From NCBI RefSeq assembly GCF_910589235.1, contig NC_060979.1:1240001-1304000 (forward strand): a stretch of 64,000 nt of DNA, read 5' to 3'. The notes under the pieces were generated by a model. It did no database searches, was not told where the DNA came from, and worked only from the letters and a program-made list of their open reading frames with translations. This stretch comes from Vespa crabro. Its lineage: Eukaryota > Arthropoda > Insecta > Hymenoptera > Vespidae. Shown piece by piece: positions 49,492-62,339 of this stretch; positions within the stretch are counted from its first letter, which is position 1; the number at the start of each line of letters is the position of its first letter. Both the position numbers and the translations under genes were made by a program.

Positions 49492-51411
49492 TTACAATGA
49501 ATTGTAAACAATCATAGCGTATGAAAATGATATCCGCATTAACTAAAATGAAAGATTTCTATTAATATAAATTCTCTTTCTGTCATTGTCTATATCAATA
49601 AAATATATTTTACCGCGACAAAATGAAGATTGGATAATACAATCACTCCCTTCATAGAAAGATTGCATGGCATTAGGCTCTTCATTATCATAAAGGGTAA
49701 CATTTTTTGCGTTTTCAACGAAAACGAGTAAAATGGAATTTGACATCTGTAAATATTAATTTATCATTTAATATTCGTGTGAATTAGTCATCGCAATAAA
49801 AAAAATTTAAAACAATACCAACAATTTCATAAATATTTTGTTATGATAATCTATTAATTTTTGTCCAAGGTAACAGTAAACATATATTACAAACATAGAT
49901 CCAATAATATAATTAAACTTTTGTAATACTTCGGTCGTATTTATTGTAAATGAAAGCAACTGAAAGAACTGGAAACAAAATTTTTATCTTTTTAATTTGC
50001 TACGATAGAGCAAATATTAGATTTCAAATTTTATGTAAATGAATTACTTACGTAAAGATAATTTATGATAATAAAGAGCAACGACGAGAATACTTCGAAT
50101 GGATAAATTATCTTATGATATAACTTCATTAAATCGACAAAACTTAAGAGATATGTAATAATAAAAAATATTTATAATTATATTATTATTAATTATTAGC
50201 ACTTTGATGTATTAATTATAACGAGAAAATGATTGTAAAATTTGATACGAACTCGATTGCATTATCATAAAACTCTATGATATCGACGAGCCATTCATAT
50301 TCCTGTGCGAATTTACTACGATTGTTGGGATGACTGAAATTACTTTTAAATCCATTTTCTATTTTTGAACTGTGAAAAATAAACATTACTATGAATTATA
50401 AAAAAAGAGCTTTAAATTGAAAATATTAATTCCATGATAAATTCTATTAATTAATTACTTACGCGACGATATTGAATAGTGCACAGGCATGCTGTACAAT
50501 TAATACAAACATAGAATAGTGGGCGATTCCTATAGTAGTTATGATGAATACGAATGCGCATTCAAATAAAAATGTGAAATAGTAATTCATTTGATCTCTC
50601 AGAAAATTATTGAGGCAAATTGGCAAGATTAATACAGTTTCGTTTGCAACATTAAAATTATACAGAAGGATACAAATAATGGATGGTAATGTCAAAAAAA
50701 TAATATACAAATAAAATGTAACTGAAAGATTAGAAGAAAATTATTATGTTATTTAAGTGACATTATAAAATTTTAATAATGTAATAATAAATTTTTCTTT
50801 TTTTCTTTTACTTGTGATTATTATTGTACATATTCTGGTTCGAATGGCATTTGTTTTTAAGATTATTAATTCCGATTTGTTCGCCAATTTATTCCAATCG
50901 GATTTGATATGATAAAGAATTTTCTTCATCTGAAAGTTTAACGACATAAAGAATTTTTGTAACATATCTTTTTGTCACTTTTATTTCAAAATAAAATATT
51001 TGAGCAAAGTACGAACAGTTGTAGCATTCAACAATATGTTATAATAACATGCTGCGAAGCATAAAGAAGGTAAGGTCGTTTCCATCAATTTGACGATCGG
51101 AATAACCTTCAGTTCTGACGTGAAGAGTAAATAAATCTAAAGTCCAACAAGTTGTATCTTCATATTTTAATAATCATTCTTTTGAATGGAAATCATTTTC
51201 AGATTTGTTCTAATCATAAATTAATATAATCACGTATTAGGATATGTCATACCTGTGAAAATGATCCTACAGCTATTACAAGATTAAGAACACAAATATA
51301 TATCAATTGTTTTGTCGACATATCATAATGCCAAATGCCAATTAGTTTAAGAAATCTAAAATTGTAAGTATAGTACTTGTTTTCGAAATATTCATTGTTT
51401 AGCAAACTCAT
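49492..51411 (-). CDS. Insect odorant receptor, eight exons, intact
   Basis: Ligand-gated cation channel subunit of olfactory neurons (7tm_6 family), expected to work with the co-receptor Orco in the dendritic membrane. Exons: 51253-51411 (MSLLNNEYFENKYY), 51017-51136 (IYLLFTSELK, LPSLCFAACYYN), 50812-50929 (HIKSDWNKLANKSE), 50463-50721 (TLPSIICILLY, VQHACALF), 50249-50369 (EYEWLVDIIEFYDNAIEF), 49823-49968 (FVIYVYCYLGQKLIDYH), 49614-49746 (QIPFYSFSLKTQKM, PCNLSMKGVIVLSN), 49492-49542 (LMRISFSYAMIVYNSL stop). Total 1107 bases, 368 residues, typical for the family; all exon phases join. The GT donors after exons 2 (GTTCGT) and 6 (GTTGGT) are weak but are supported by phase and the sister copy. 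I see no lesion. It shares an upstream block with its neighbours. Confidence 0.92.
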
Positions 51412-51751
51412 ACTGATGAGCTCTTACGAGTTATTGATTTCAACTGACTTTAACTCCATCCATTTTCCTGCATCAAGTATTCGAATTCGAACGTCTAATA
51501 AATTCTTAAAATAACAAATGTAAAAGTACGTGTAAAAAAAATTGTTTCGGTGTGGTCTTTTTTCATATGAATAATTTATATAAAATCTATACCCTCTGAT
51601 ACGTATCTCTCCCTTTTAGATTTATTCTATATAACTGAATGGGTGTTTCTTTCTAGTCATTAAGTAATTATTTGTCATTTTCTTTTTACTTTGTTTCGTT
51701 CACCCTTTTGACGAAGGACATGCGCATTTTCTACGGTTTCCCTTCCACATA

Positions 51752-51830
51752 GATCATGCGCGTTGCGTACAGAGTCCCTTCTCTTTTTTCAGTCTCTCTC
51801 AGTATGATTTTGCTTCTCAAAGGTGACGTA
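51752..51830 (-). promoter_or_regulatory. Conserved odorant receptor upstream block B
   Basis: Plus strand: GATCATGCGCGTTGCGTACA, then GAGTCCCTTCTCTTTTTTCA, then GTCTCTCTCAGTATGATTTT, then GCTTCTCAAAGG. It lies about 341 bases upstream of the intact receptor's start codon. The matches at 46301-46380 and 63500-63590 keep orientation relative to their genes. Confidence 0.7.
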
Positions 51831-54644
51831 TTCAGTTCGAAAGAAATTCAAGTGTTCGATGCTTTATTATTATTTCATATTGTTGATTGAATTATGAGTA
51901 TACAAAAAATGATTACTCACCAGACGGACAATTGTTCTCTCTTTATCACGAAACGACATTGATGATATTATCATACGCACGATGATCGTCACGAGTATTG
52001 GAACGTAAAAAAGGATCATCCTCTTTTTTGGTGATATATTATTTTGTACTAGCTAAACATTGTTTGTTTGTATCATTCTTTGCTTATAATAGATAATTTT
52101 TGTGCGTTAATATAATCTATCATTTATTTTTCACTTGTTTTGTGATAGTTCCGTTCTTTTATTTTCTTTTTTTTTCACCTTAAGATTATTATTGTGCCTG
52201 AGAAAATTTTTTTTTTTTTTTTTACTTTATACATGCATATAGTACGGTATAATAAAATTCATAACTAATTGTAAAAATGATCTTTAGAATTATATTGCAA
52301 TATAATTGTTGTTCCTAAAATTTTTCTTCTTATATTGTTCCTCTCATTTCTACTAAATAATTATTAAATATTACAATCAGTCAATATTTTTGTTGTCTTT
52401 GTTATCTTGAAAGACACAAGGTGTCGTTTGTTGATCGTTGAATATTGTTTAGTACGTAGTTTGCTATTAGTTTATTTTTCTGAATTATATTGTCGAATTA
52501 TAATTCAACATGCTAAACTATTGTTTTATTAATTGGAAGCAAACATGACAAAGATATTAATTTTCATAATAATAATTGCATGATTTAAGAAAAAGAAAAA
52601 AAAACTATATATAAAATTGTTTATATTTCAATTAGTTTGGAAATTCGAATTTATTATGCCTAAATTTATTACTATTTACTCTTGAATATCTATCGATTCA
52701 TTTGTGGCAATCAATATCTGTAAAATAATTATGCACTGTTTTATCATTAATAGGAGTTGGAGTTTTCTACTTTACCAGTGGAATATAATACTATTTTATA
52801 ATCGATAATTAATAATAGAAGTTTTTTTTCTATTTTACCGATAGTTGATAAAAAATTGTTCGTTACCAGTTGATGTTAATAAGTTAGTATATTTTACATT
52901 ATTTTTTAAAAACACTAAGTAATTAAGTATATATGTATTTGTTTTATATACATATATTACAAAATAGTTATTTTCTTTTTAAGTAAAATTAATTTGAATT
53001 ATATATAATATTTATGTGAAAATGACGTGATTTTTTGAAAATTGCTTTCTTTTTTCAAAATGAACTATTTTTTTTTTTTTATATTGTTATGCATTTATTA
53101 TCATTTTGTTGTTATAGACATAATTCATAATATTTTCGTTACATTACTCGTTTAGTAATGTAAAATCAATAGCATATACATTATTATTTACGTAGATTCT
53201 TATTTATTTCTTTATGATTTTATGGAACGTAAATTTGATATAATTTGTTACGTATAAATAAACGTATTTCTTTCTTAATTTAAATACTAATATTTAAAAT
53301 TGATCAATACTGATTATATTAAATTATGTTCTTCATTTAAATGTTAGAATTAAAGTTATTTTATTATTTATTTATCAAACCGATATATTTATAGATCGTA
53401 TGATATAAGATATATTGAGTTTTTTGCCTACCTTTTTTCTTTTTTTTTTTTACTTTTCAATTAATTAATTATTTATAACAATTTCTTTTTTAATCGAATG
53501 TATTTATCATCGATGCGACAAAATTTGATTTTTAATGCCTCAATTTTGACGAAATTGTCTATATAAATATTTTGCAATAAATTATTAATGACAAATGCTC
53601 GACAACGAAATTTTGTTTGATGTTTTCACGAGTTTTAATTCTGAAGATATTTGCATTAAAAAAAAAATGCATTTAAGAAATGAAGTTAATTTATTAATTA
53701 GTTTTTTTCATTTAAAAAATTAAAATACTATTAGCACTATATTATTTTCTATGAATGAATACATTGAAACACATTGATCTAGAAATTTACATGAACTAGC
53801 TGATCGTAGTATACACTTTACTACTACTCGTAATTACGTGACGATTCCCGCCATGTGCTTCGATGCCTATAAATGAAGAATTTCAAAAGAACGTATCTTC
53901 TGAAAGAAAAGTTGTAGAGATTTGAAATAAAATTCATTTGAAAGTGAATATTATCTTCATTTTATCTATCAGATTAGATATTATCGATACGATAGAATCG
54001 ATTTAGATTTATTAATTATAAGGGTATGTTTAATTCATAATAAGGGTATCTTCATAAATGAAAAATAAAGTTTTAAAATGCGTTCTCTTGAAAATTAATT
54101 TTTCAATATATTAAAATAAACGAACGAAAATGTCTATAATATAACGGATGATCTTTTTATAAGTTCAAATGCAACATTATCATTTTTTCTCATAGTTTTA
54201 TTATTTTATCTTTCTTTTTATTATTCACTTCGTATACAATATGATATAATATAATTCTTTTTTTTTTATATATTCACAATACATTTTTATAATAAATATA
54301 ATATTTTTTGGTACATTATAATTTTAGTAAAATTTTATATTAGAAGGATCAATCGCAATTATCTCGACCTTGACATACATTGATCAATGTCACACTGTCC
54401 CATGTATCGATCGAAAGATCCAAGTCTATATATGTTTTCACAAATTTTATATAATTTTTATATTAAAAAATTTCATATTTAATAATATTCATTATTATAA
54501 TATTAAATTAATAAAATTAAATTATATTACCATTGATAATAATTTAATAATTTTTATTAATTAATAATTAAATGTATATGCTTAGCTGGTTAATATAAAA
54601 AAAAAGAAAAAAAAGAAGAATTCAATACTTTGAAATTATAAATG

Positions 54645-54675
<31 letters not shown>

Positions 54676-54962
54676 TAATTATAACAAGATATTGTAATTA
54701 TTATCTCTTCTATTATTTGTTCTATCAAAAATATATACTAACACTTACGATAGTATACTAACAACGAGGATTATTATTTTATAACATTTTAAATGTATAA
54801 ATAATAGGAATAACAGTACGATTTTACTTTACATAATCAGAATTGATCGTGATTATAGTGATCGTTTGGATAAAAAAATTTAAAAAAAAGAAAGAAAAAG
54901 AAACAAACACATATGAGATTAGAAAATTCATGAAGGATAAAATAAATTTTCGATTATAATTT

Positions 54963-55000
<38 letters not shown>

Positions 55001-55315
55001 GAATTTTAGTTTCATTTCATTTAACGTACATAAATCATTACGTCGGAGTTAACAAAATTGTCATTTAAATTATCGAAAAAATGTGATAAATATTCGTACG
55101 AGAGAGAAGAAAAAAGTATTGATTAATATAAACGATTAAGATAGGAGAGAAGATCTCTACGTTCGCGTTTATATTTACGTTTATATATAGTTTTGAGAAA
55201 ATAGAAAAATGATGGAAGCACCATTAGAAACATTGTTCACATGAATTTTTTATACAAACGAAATATATTCTTATAAATAGTTAATCGAACGTTAAAAATA
55301 TTTAGTACGTGACAT

Positions 55316-55317
55316 AT

Positions 55318-55352
<35 letters not shown>
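55316..55352. repeat. TTTA microsatellite
   Basis: About nine TTTA units. Confidence 0.9.
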
Positions 55353-55814
55353 TTCATTTTCTTTTTTTTTTCTATGATCGAAGTATTATATATTTGTAAA
55401 TGATGGAAGAGCATTTGTATTTAAAAAAAATTCTTTATTGAGAAATTGTTAAGAGGATGACCCGATATCAGATTTTCTTTCTTCAATTTGTTGTAAAATG
55501 TCCTTGTAATGTAGCCATTGTAATGCATTTTTATATATGTAATAGTAAATATTAGTAATTTGAATTTCGTAGTTGGATCTAAAACATATACGAATAAGCG
55601 TTAATTGTGTATATATATATATATATATTTTTTTTTTTTTATTTTTATTCAATTTTTTATTTCAGAAAAATATTTTCCTATTGAATGGAATCGATTGGAC
55701 GATAGATTCGATTATTTGTTATTTCTGAAATGAATGCGATTCGTCCATTTGCAAAGTTATTACGTCAAACAAATTTCTAAGTATATTATTTACGTTTACA
55801 TATTTTGATACTTC

Positions 55815-56025
55815 ATTTGTGCAATTAAAATTGATTTGATATGTTAAGAATTATTTAAAATTCATTATGGAATTAAAATTAATTTGAAATATTAAAAAAT
55901 TGACATGAAATATTATGAATTATTTAAAATTGATTGTGCAATTAAAATTGATATGAAATTTTCAAAAAGTTATTTAACATTTATTTATACAATTAAAATT
56001 GATTTGAAATTTTAAAAATAAATCT
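55815..56025. repeat. Degenerate AT-rich minisatellite
   Basis: About four irregular units of 50-70 bases, each built on (T)GCAATTAAAATTGATTTGA followed by an AAATATTA/AAATTTT block and a GTTATTTAA/AATTATTTAAAATT block. Confidence 0.7.
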
Positions 56026-56635
56026 AAATTTATTTGTTGAATTATTTACCTCATTATTAATTTATTACTCGTATTTATATATTCGTTTAAAAAAAAAAAA
56101 AAAATAAATAAATAAATAATATTTATATGAATTTAAGAAACTATAGCAATTTCAATAGTTTTCATCAAACTTCATTTTTTTTCTCTCTCTTTTAATTCCA
56201 AACAACGAATATATTAATAATATTAATATAATTTTTAATATAACATAATTAATATAATATTAATAATAATGAATATTGATATAATATTTTTTTAAATTCC
56301 TAAACACGATATCGAAATGCAATATTATTTTTTATTTACAGTATTCAACTTTTGAAAATTATACGTATTAACCAGTATGTATGATTTTATTTTAGACAAT
56401 CAGAATCGATCGTGATCGTAGTAATCATTTGAATGAATATAAAGATTAAAAAAAAAAAAGAAAAAAAAAAAGAAAGAAAAAGAAGTCGGTCCGTAAATTG
56501 TTTTTAATAAATAAATAATAATATTATATTGTTGTTAATAAATAATAATATTATAATATTATAATTTCTACATAGGTATATAATTTTTACAAATATATTT
56601 CTCTCCATGTTGATTAACTTTACGATGTATTGAAG

Positions 56636-56670
<35 letters not shown>

Positions 56671-57149
56671 AGAAAGAAATGGATCATCAATTATATTGGA
56701 TATATTTAAATTTGAACGCTAAATTCATTTCATTCATTGCAAGATGATGTATCGATCCCTTTTGTCTCGATCTCGATTTCTGTCCAATAAATTTTTCAGA
56801 ATAAGTATACACGTTACTTAAAGTGTATATTCGAATGTTCTATTATTTATTGATTATTATACCGCGTTAAAAGCTGTATCTGCGTAAAACCTGTATCAAA
56901 CGTGTCTTTCGTATGAAATTAATCATACTTATGATAAATAAATTATTATTAGGCAAATCATTGTCTAAAAAATTAATCCTATATAATGAATATCATTTAA
57001 AGTGAAGTAATCAATAGAAACAAAGTGACAAGTGAAAACAAAGTATTTCAGAGTTGAATGAAAATAAGAAAATAAAATATAGAAATTATATCAGAATTAA
57101 AAAAGAAAAAAGAGAGAAGAAAAAAGAAAAAAAAAAAAGAAGAAACTTA

Positions 57150-57500
57150 CCAAATCGTCGATACTCGGTGCATTTAAATATTCCCTTTCTTTTCTTTTCG
57201 AATGTATCAAAAGATAAATGCAACTAATGCCGAGTTATCATCTTAACAATTTCTCAATGACAAATAATTTCATCAATGATTTCCTTCCATTGATCGTAAA
57301 TATTCTTCGATTATGGTAAAATTTTTAAAATGATGCCTGAACCCGATCGAAGTTCCTGACTGATCGATTACATATCGATAAGTATATATTTTTTTGATGT
57401 TAATAAATTCTCGTATCGTTTTCCATGACGGTCACTTATTCTCCGTCAGTTTTTAACAGGACTTCTATCATTTCAAAATAGAAATTAAATCGATTTAAAA
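57150..57500 (-). pseudogene. FAR exon 1 relic inside the odorant receptor cluster
   Basis: The minus strand starts with AAATCGATTTAATTTCTATT, then GAAATGATAGAAGTCCTGTT, like the FAR start region. It then has ATTGAGAAATTGTTAAGATG, AACTCGGCATTAGTTGCATT and TATCTTTTGATACATTCG, matching IEKLLRG, PGINCI and YVLIR of the intact FAR exon 1 in order. It ends near a donor-like GGTAAG at 57148. The frame is destroyed. It lies about 41 kb from the FAR palindrome, with unrelated genes in between, and no later FAR exon is seen nearby. Confidence 0.72.
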
Positions 57501-59198
57501 ACATAAACGTTATACATAAACGTAGAGATCTTCTTTATATATTTTCATTTTAATCGTTGATTTTGATCGTTCTGAACTGTATTTTTCTTTTTTTATCTTT
57601 TTCACACGTATACCTTCATTTTATCTCGATAATTAAATTGACAATTTTATTAAATCAACGTAAGGATCCACGTTGTAGATTATAATCGAAAAATTTGTAT
57701 TATATTTCATAGATTTTCTAATCTCATGATGTCTTTGATATTTTTTTTTTTCTTTTTTTTTCTTTTATCTTTATCTTTATATTCGAACAATTACAAAATC
57801 ACGATCGATTTTAATTATGTAAAATGTATTCCTGCTAGCTGTTACGCCTGTTTATTGTACATCCGTAATGCTGTAAATTAGAAAGTTTTGTGATTAAAAA
57901 GTCAATGATCTTTATGAGATTAATTGGGGGGAACAAAAATAAAAATAAATAAATAACGAAAATAATCTGACCGTATCTAAGTGTATATATGTGTGTGTGT
58001 ATGTGTGTGCGCGCTCGTGTGTGTGTAAATTAAGAAACGTGATCTATTTATAGATTTTTTTATTTTATAGATTATTCTGTAATTAGAGATATTTATATAC
58101 TCATAGAGATCTTTAATTACAGAACTTTATATGTGTATGTATGTGTGTATGTGGTTAAAAAATGCAAGGGTGACCTTGAACAAATTCTTATTATAATTTA
58201 TATGTATATTATATATATATATAGTGAAATATAATAAATTATATATATATTGAAATAATATATATATAGAGTAATATCGGGTATTAAAAAAAAAAAAAAA
58301 AAGGAAAAAAAAAAATAAATAAATAAAAAAAAAAGAAACAAATCATTTGTTTAGGTAAGTAGCACATTTGCTTCTTATTGTTTTCTCTCACTTTTATATT
58401 CTTTTTTTTCTTTTTTTTTTCGATTTACTGATTCGCAATTCGAATATTTTTTTTTTTTTCCAACAAAACGTAAGCACGATCGTTCAAATTCTCTTTATTA
58501 CTTTTCACGTTTGTTTTTGTTCATTTTTTCTTTTATTCACACGAATAAATTTCAATAGGGTCGTATGGGTTCTTTTTTCTATTTTTTTTTCTTTTTTTTT
58601 TTATTTAAATTTTATGGTGAAAAATACGTCTCCCTTTCTTTTTGTTTTATTTTCTTTTTGTCTAGATTATACAATTCCATCTTTCCTTCATTATTTATCA
58701 TTCTCCAATTAAATCAAAAACGACGAGAGATTATTTCAATAATAATTATACTCTATAAATGTCGAACATTTGATTAATCGATCGTGATTTGATTAATCGA
58801 TTGAAAATTTTTAATGACAAATTCGAAAAAAAGTACAGTGATCAATAAGAAGAAGAGGAAGGAAAAGATGATGAAAAAAAAAATAAAAACGAATTTTTTT
58901 AAAGCAAGGTCATCGCGCGATTAGATTTATTTTGTTTTATTATTTTTTTACTTTTTCAATTTTTTCTTTTTTTTTTTTTGTTACACCTAATCCCATTTCA
59001 AATGTCTTATCCATAATTGGCATTTATAATGATAAATGCAATTAATATAATAAAATAGTGTGTATGAGTAAAATGCAATAAAATAAATAAAAGGATCGCA
59101 ATAATTATTATAATTATTATCTTCATTATCTTTCACATAATTTCGTACATTTGATATCAATTGTAATCCTAGAGATAATCGCTGATAAGAGAATATAT

Positions 59199-59199
<1 letters not shown>

Positions 59200-59246
<47 letters not shown>

Positions 59247-59247
59247 G
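59200..59247. repeat. GA microsatellite
   Basis: Pure AG dinucleotides for about 36 bases, then interrupted units. Confidence 0.92.
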
Positions 59248-60070
59248 ATACTTATTATTCATAAAGTTAATTTATATCTACTATATACAAATATCTAAAG
59301 ACTATATAATATCTAATTTAGTTTTAATATGCCAGTCAAATTTGTTGATTTCCATTTGATAAAATTTTTAATTTTAAAACATTTTTAACAGTGCAAATTA
59401 TACTAAATTATACATATCAAACAATTATATATATTTTCTTAACAATTATTTATTTACCCTTTATAATCGACGAGCTATTTTGATTATCGTTTTATTTTTT
59501 AATTTTATAATAATTAATAAATATAATATTTAATAATAATAATTTTTTAATCGTATTTGATTATCGTTTTATTTTTTTATTTTTTCATATTCTTTTTTAT
59601 TTATTTATTTACTTTTTCTTTTTCTTTTTCATTGTACTTTGCAGTGAGGATAAATCAAAACAAAAAAAAAAAAAATTCGACGAAACATTCGCTGTACTCG
59701 TTTATATTGATATTTTGAATATTTTCTTTCATTGTTGTAATAAAATATATTATAATATTTTAAGAATAATAAAAACACATTTCCCTTTACAATTTAATTA
59801 TCGTAATAATTAGCTCTAAATGTTGATTCATATGGAGTAAAACAGATCATCATTAGAATTACACAGTAACTCTAATAGTAATAAATTCTAATTTTTGTTA
59901 ATTCAATCAAATTATAGTATTAATTAACAATTTAGATTAGTTCTTTTTTCTTTTTGGCGTAACTTTGTTAAAAATTCTCAAACATATTTGATAAGATTTA
60001 AATCACAAAAAAAAAATTTGTTTATCCACAGTCTACCCTTTACATTTGAATTTTCGTAAACTAGAGTTAA

Positions 60071-60101
<31 letters not shown>

Positions 60102-61012
60102 TTCATATGTAACGCATTATAATTATGATATAATTTTTTCTTTCTTTCTTTTCTTTTCTTTTCTTTTTTTTTCTAATAAATATACAAATTTTCTTCATCT
60201 TCAGATATAATATTCTCATTTTTTATCTTTTCTCTTTCTCGCTGTCAAGTATAATGCAAGATGTTGCACGAACGAAGTTCATATTTGTAATGAACTATAA
60301 ATTCATGCGGAAACGTTTGGCCTTTTTTCATTTTTTCGTTTATCATTCGGTGCATCAAATCAAACGTAACGATTCGAAACACATAATATAAAAATTCATA
60401 ATCGAGATCTCGTTGATTTCATGATTTTTGAGACTTGGAAATGAAAAGAAAAAGAAAAGAAAAGAAAAAAAAATACAACAAAAAAGATTCATACATATGC
60501 ATGTAAAATGATATGAAATTTTTGATTACTTAGTCAGCAAAATTCAATTTTTCATTCGTAAAATTTTATTCTTTAGTAGATAAATATACTTGATGCGTAA
60601 GAAATTTTGTAAATTTTATCATATAATTTGAGAGAACATTGAACAAAATTTTTTTCCACTTTTTCTCATACCGATATATTTGTCTTGAAAAATAAAATAA
60701 GTTGTGATTCGTGAAAAATTAGAGAATTAATAAAAATTTGATGATTTTTAGATATATCGGGAAAATATTGACAAAATTGAAATAAAAAAGAGATAAAAAG
60801 ACGAGAGATAAGCTGAAGAATAATCTTAAGAAAAAAAAAAGCTTAAAAATAAAAAGAATAATAACAATAAATTAATTGTAAATAAATTGAGAATAATTAA
60901 TATAATTAAGATGAATAGTTAAGAATAATAAGCTTAAGAAAATAAACTTAATTACAATATTATTTAATCAATACAATATTGACATTTTAATAATTTTCTA
61001 TTTCTACAGAAA

Positions 61013-61180
61013 GTTTGGATACTAACTTGGAGTTTTGTCCTGAGATTGACATTTCGCTGCAGAGGTTACGTGTAAACAAACTGGAAATTGGAAAATATAT
61101 TTTTATACAAATAAAACGTCAACTCGTAATGTGGTATTATCCGTTTTTCAATTTATATTATTCCTTTCTTGAAAAATAAA
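61013..61180 (+). other. Possible exon of unknown gene
   Basis: After TTTCTACAG, 55 codons stay open to a TAA. The first third is less AT-biased than its surroundings (GAGTTTTGTCCTGAG, CGCTGCAGAGG). A donor could be GTTACG at about 61066. I recognise no domain and see no partner exon. It may be chance. Confidence 0.2.
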
Positions 61181-62339
61181 AAAAAATGTTAAACAATATC
61201 AAGATAAATCTATTTAATACAAGTATCATAAATTGATTATTGATAACTTGATAATATTTCTTATAGTATTGACATCAATATCAAATAATAAATATCGTAA
61301 TATTAAAACTACGATACCGGAATTATAGCGAAGAATATAAAAATTTAAAAGAATGTAAAAATTGTTTGTAAATATGAAAATGGAATAAAGATGAATATAC
61401 GAAAGGAAAAAAATATTCCATTTATTCTGCATTTATTCAAATCTGTGATATATCATTTATATAATTATCATGATATAGTGTAATTTTTTTTTTTTTTATT
61501 TCATCAGCGATTTATTAAAAAATTCATAAGACAGACATTGGCAAAAAGAAATTGATTTTTATAAATATAAGATACGCAGTAATTTTATTGGATTGATCAT
61601 GTTGAAATTACATTTTATCTAATTTGATGATCCATTACTTTAAAATATTTATCGAAATAATACAAATATTATAATGTTATCATAATATTGGTATTTCAAG
61701 CATTCGATCTTATTTCTTTTTGAGATAAAAATAAAATATATGATATATTGTTGTTATTTTTTAATACCGATTAGATATTTGAATTCAATTAAGAAATTAT
61801 TACTTGTATTTTAATAAACATTATTTCTGTCATAGAAAAATCTAGAACAAATATATTATAAAAAACCTGCAAAATAGTAATATTTCTTTCTATAATTCTA
61901 TTGGAGTCATGAATGGTTAAAAAATCATTAAGTTAGATACTTAATCAACGTATCAAATTTTCGAGCCAGATAATCATGAAAAAATAAATAACTAGCAAAT
62001 ATATAATTCCAAACACATTAGCAGCTTTCTATATTACTAGATTAAAGTTCTGTTACAGTTATAGTGTATATATAAAATATATAAACAAAATATAAAACAA
62101 AATACATAGCAGTATATACGGAGAATTTCTGTCGAAAGAGAAAAAGAAATATTCGAAAGATTGCATAGTTTCTATTTAAATTGAATAATTAAAGATAATC
62201 GTAATTAAAAATAACTACTTTGTAATACACTTAATGTAAATGTACATATGACATTTATTAAACCATTTTCTTATATCGAAAAAATAAAACATTACCTTAC
62301 GAAAATCAAAAAGCCAAGAACAAAAAATTATCTACAGAT

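Larger units (their letters stand above)
51412..57149. other. OR 5' flank, duplicated unit B, and intergenic DNA
   Basis: 51.4-52.95 kb repeats the flank of the pseudogene unit, including the conserved block. From 53 kb on: homopolymer tracts (T runs at 54648-54670 and 54965-54996, an A run at 56641-56669), a TTTA run (55316-55352) and a degenerate minisatellite (55815-56025). At 55436-55460 the plus strand reads GAGAAATTGTTAAGAGGATG, like FAR exon 1 IEKLLRG, but the match is too short to call. At 53800-53880 there is a GC-richer unassigned patch. Confidence 0.45.
57501..62339. other. Long AT-rich intergenic stretch
   Basis: Dominated by T-rich and A-rich tracts, with a GT-rich run (57984-58026) and a GA microsatellite (59200-59247). 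Several open frames here are just T-rich low complexity. At 61005-61180 an acceptor-like TTTCTACAG is followed by 55 open codons (SLDTNLEFCPEIDISLQR at the start) of unknown nature. Confidence 0.45.

Noticed and set aside
49543..49746. 67-codon frame starting MSNSILLVFVEN
   Set aside because: It overlaps receptor exon 7 in the wrong frame; the frame reading QIPFYSFSLKTQKM fits the family and splices in phase.
55436..55470. FAR IEKLLRG-like 20-base match on the plus strand
   Set aside because: Too short, and the spacing from the nearby ATGATGGAAG is wrong for FAR exon 1; treated as chance.
58368..58777. Two Phe-rich frames of 114 and 70 codons
   Set aside because: They are translations of T-rich tracts; no start context, domain or splice support.
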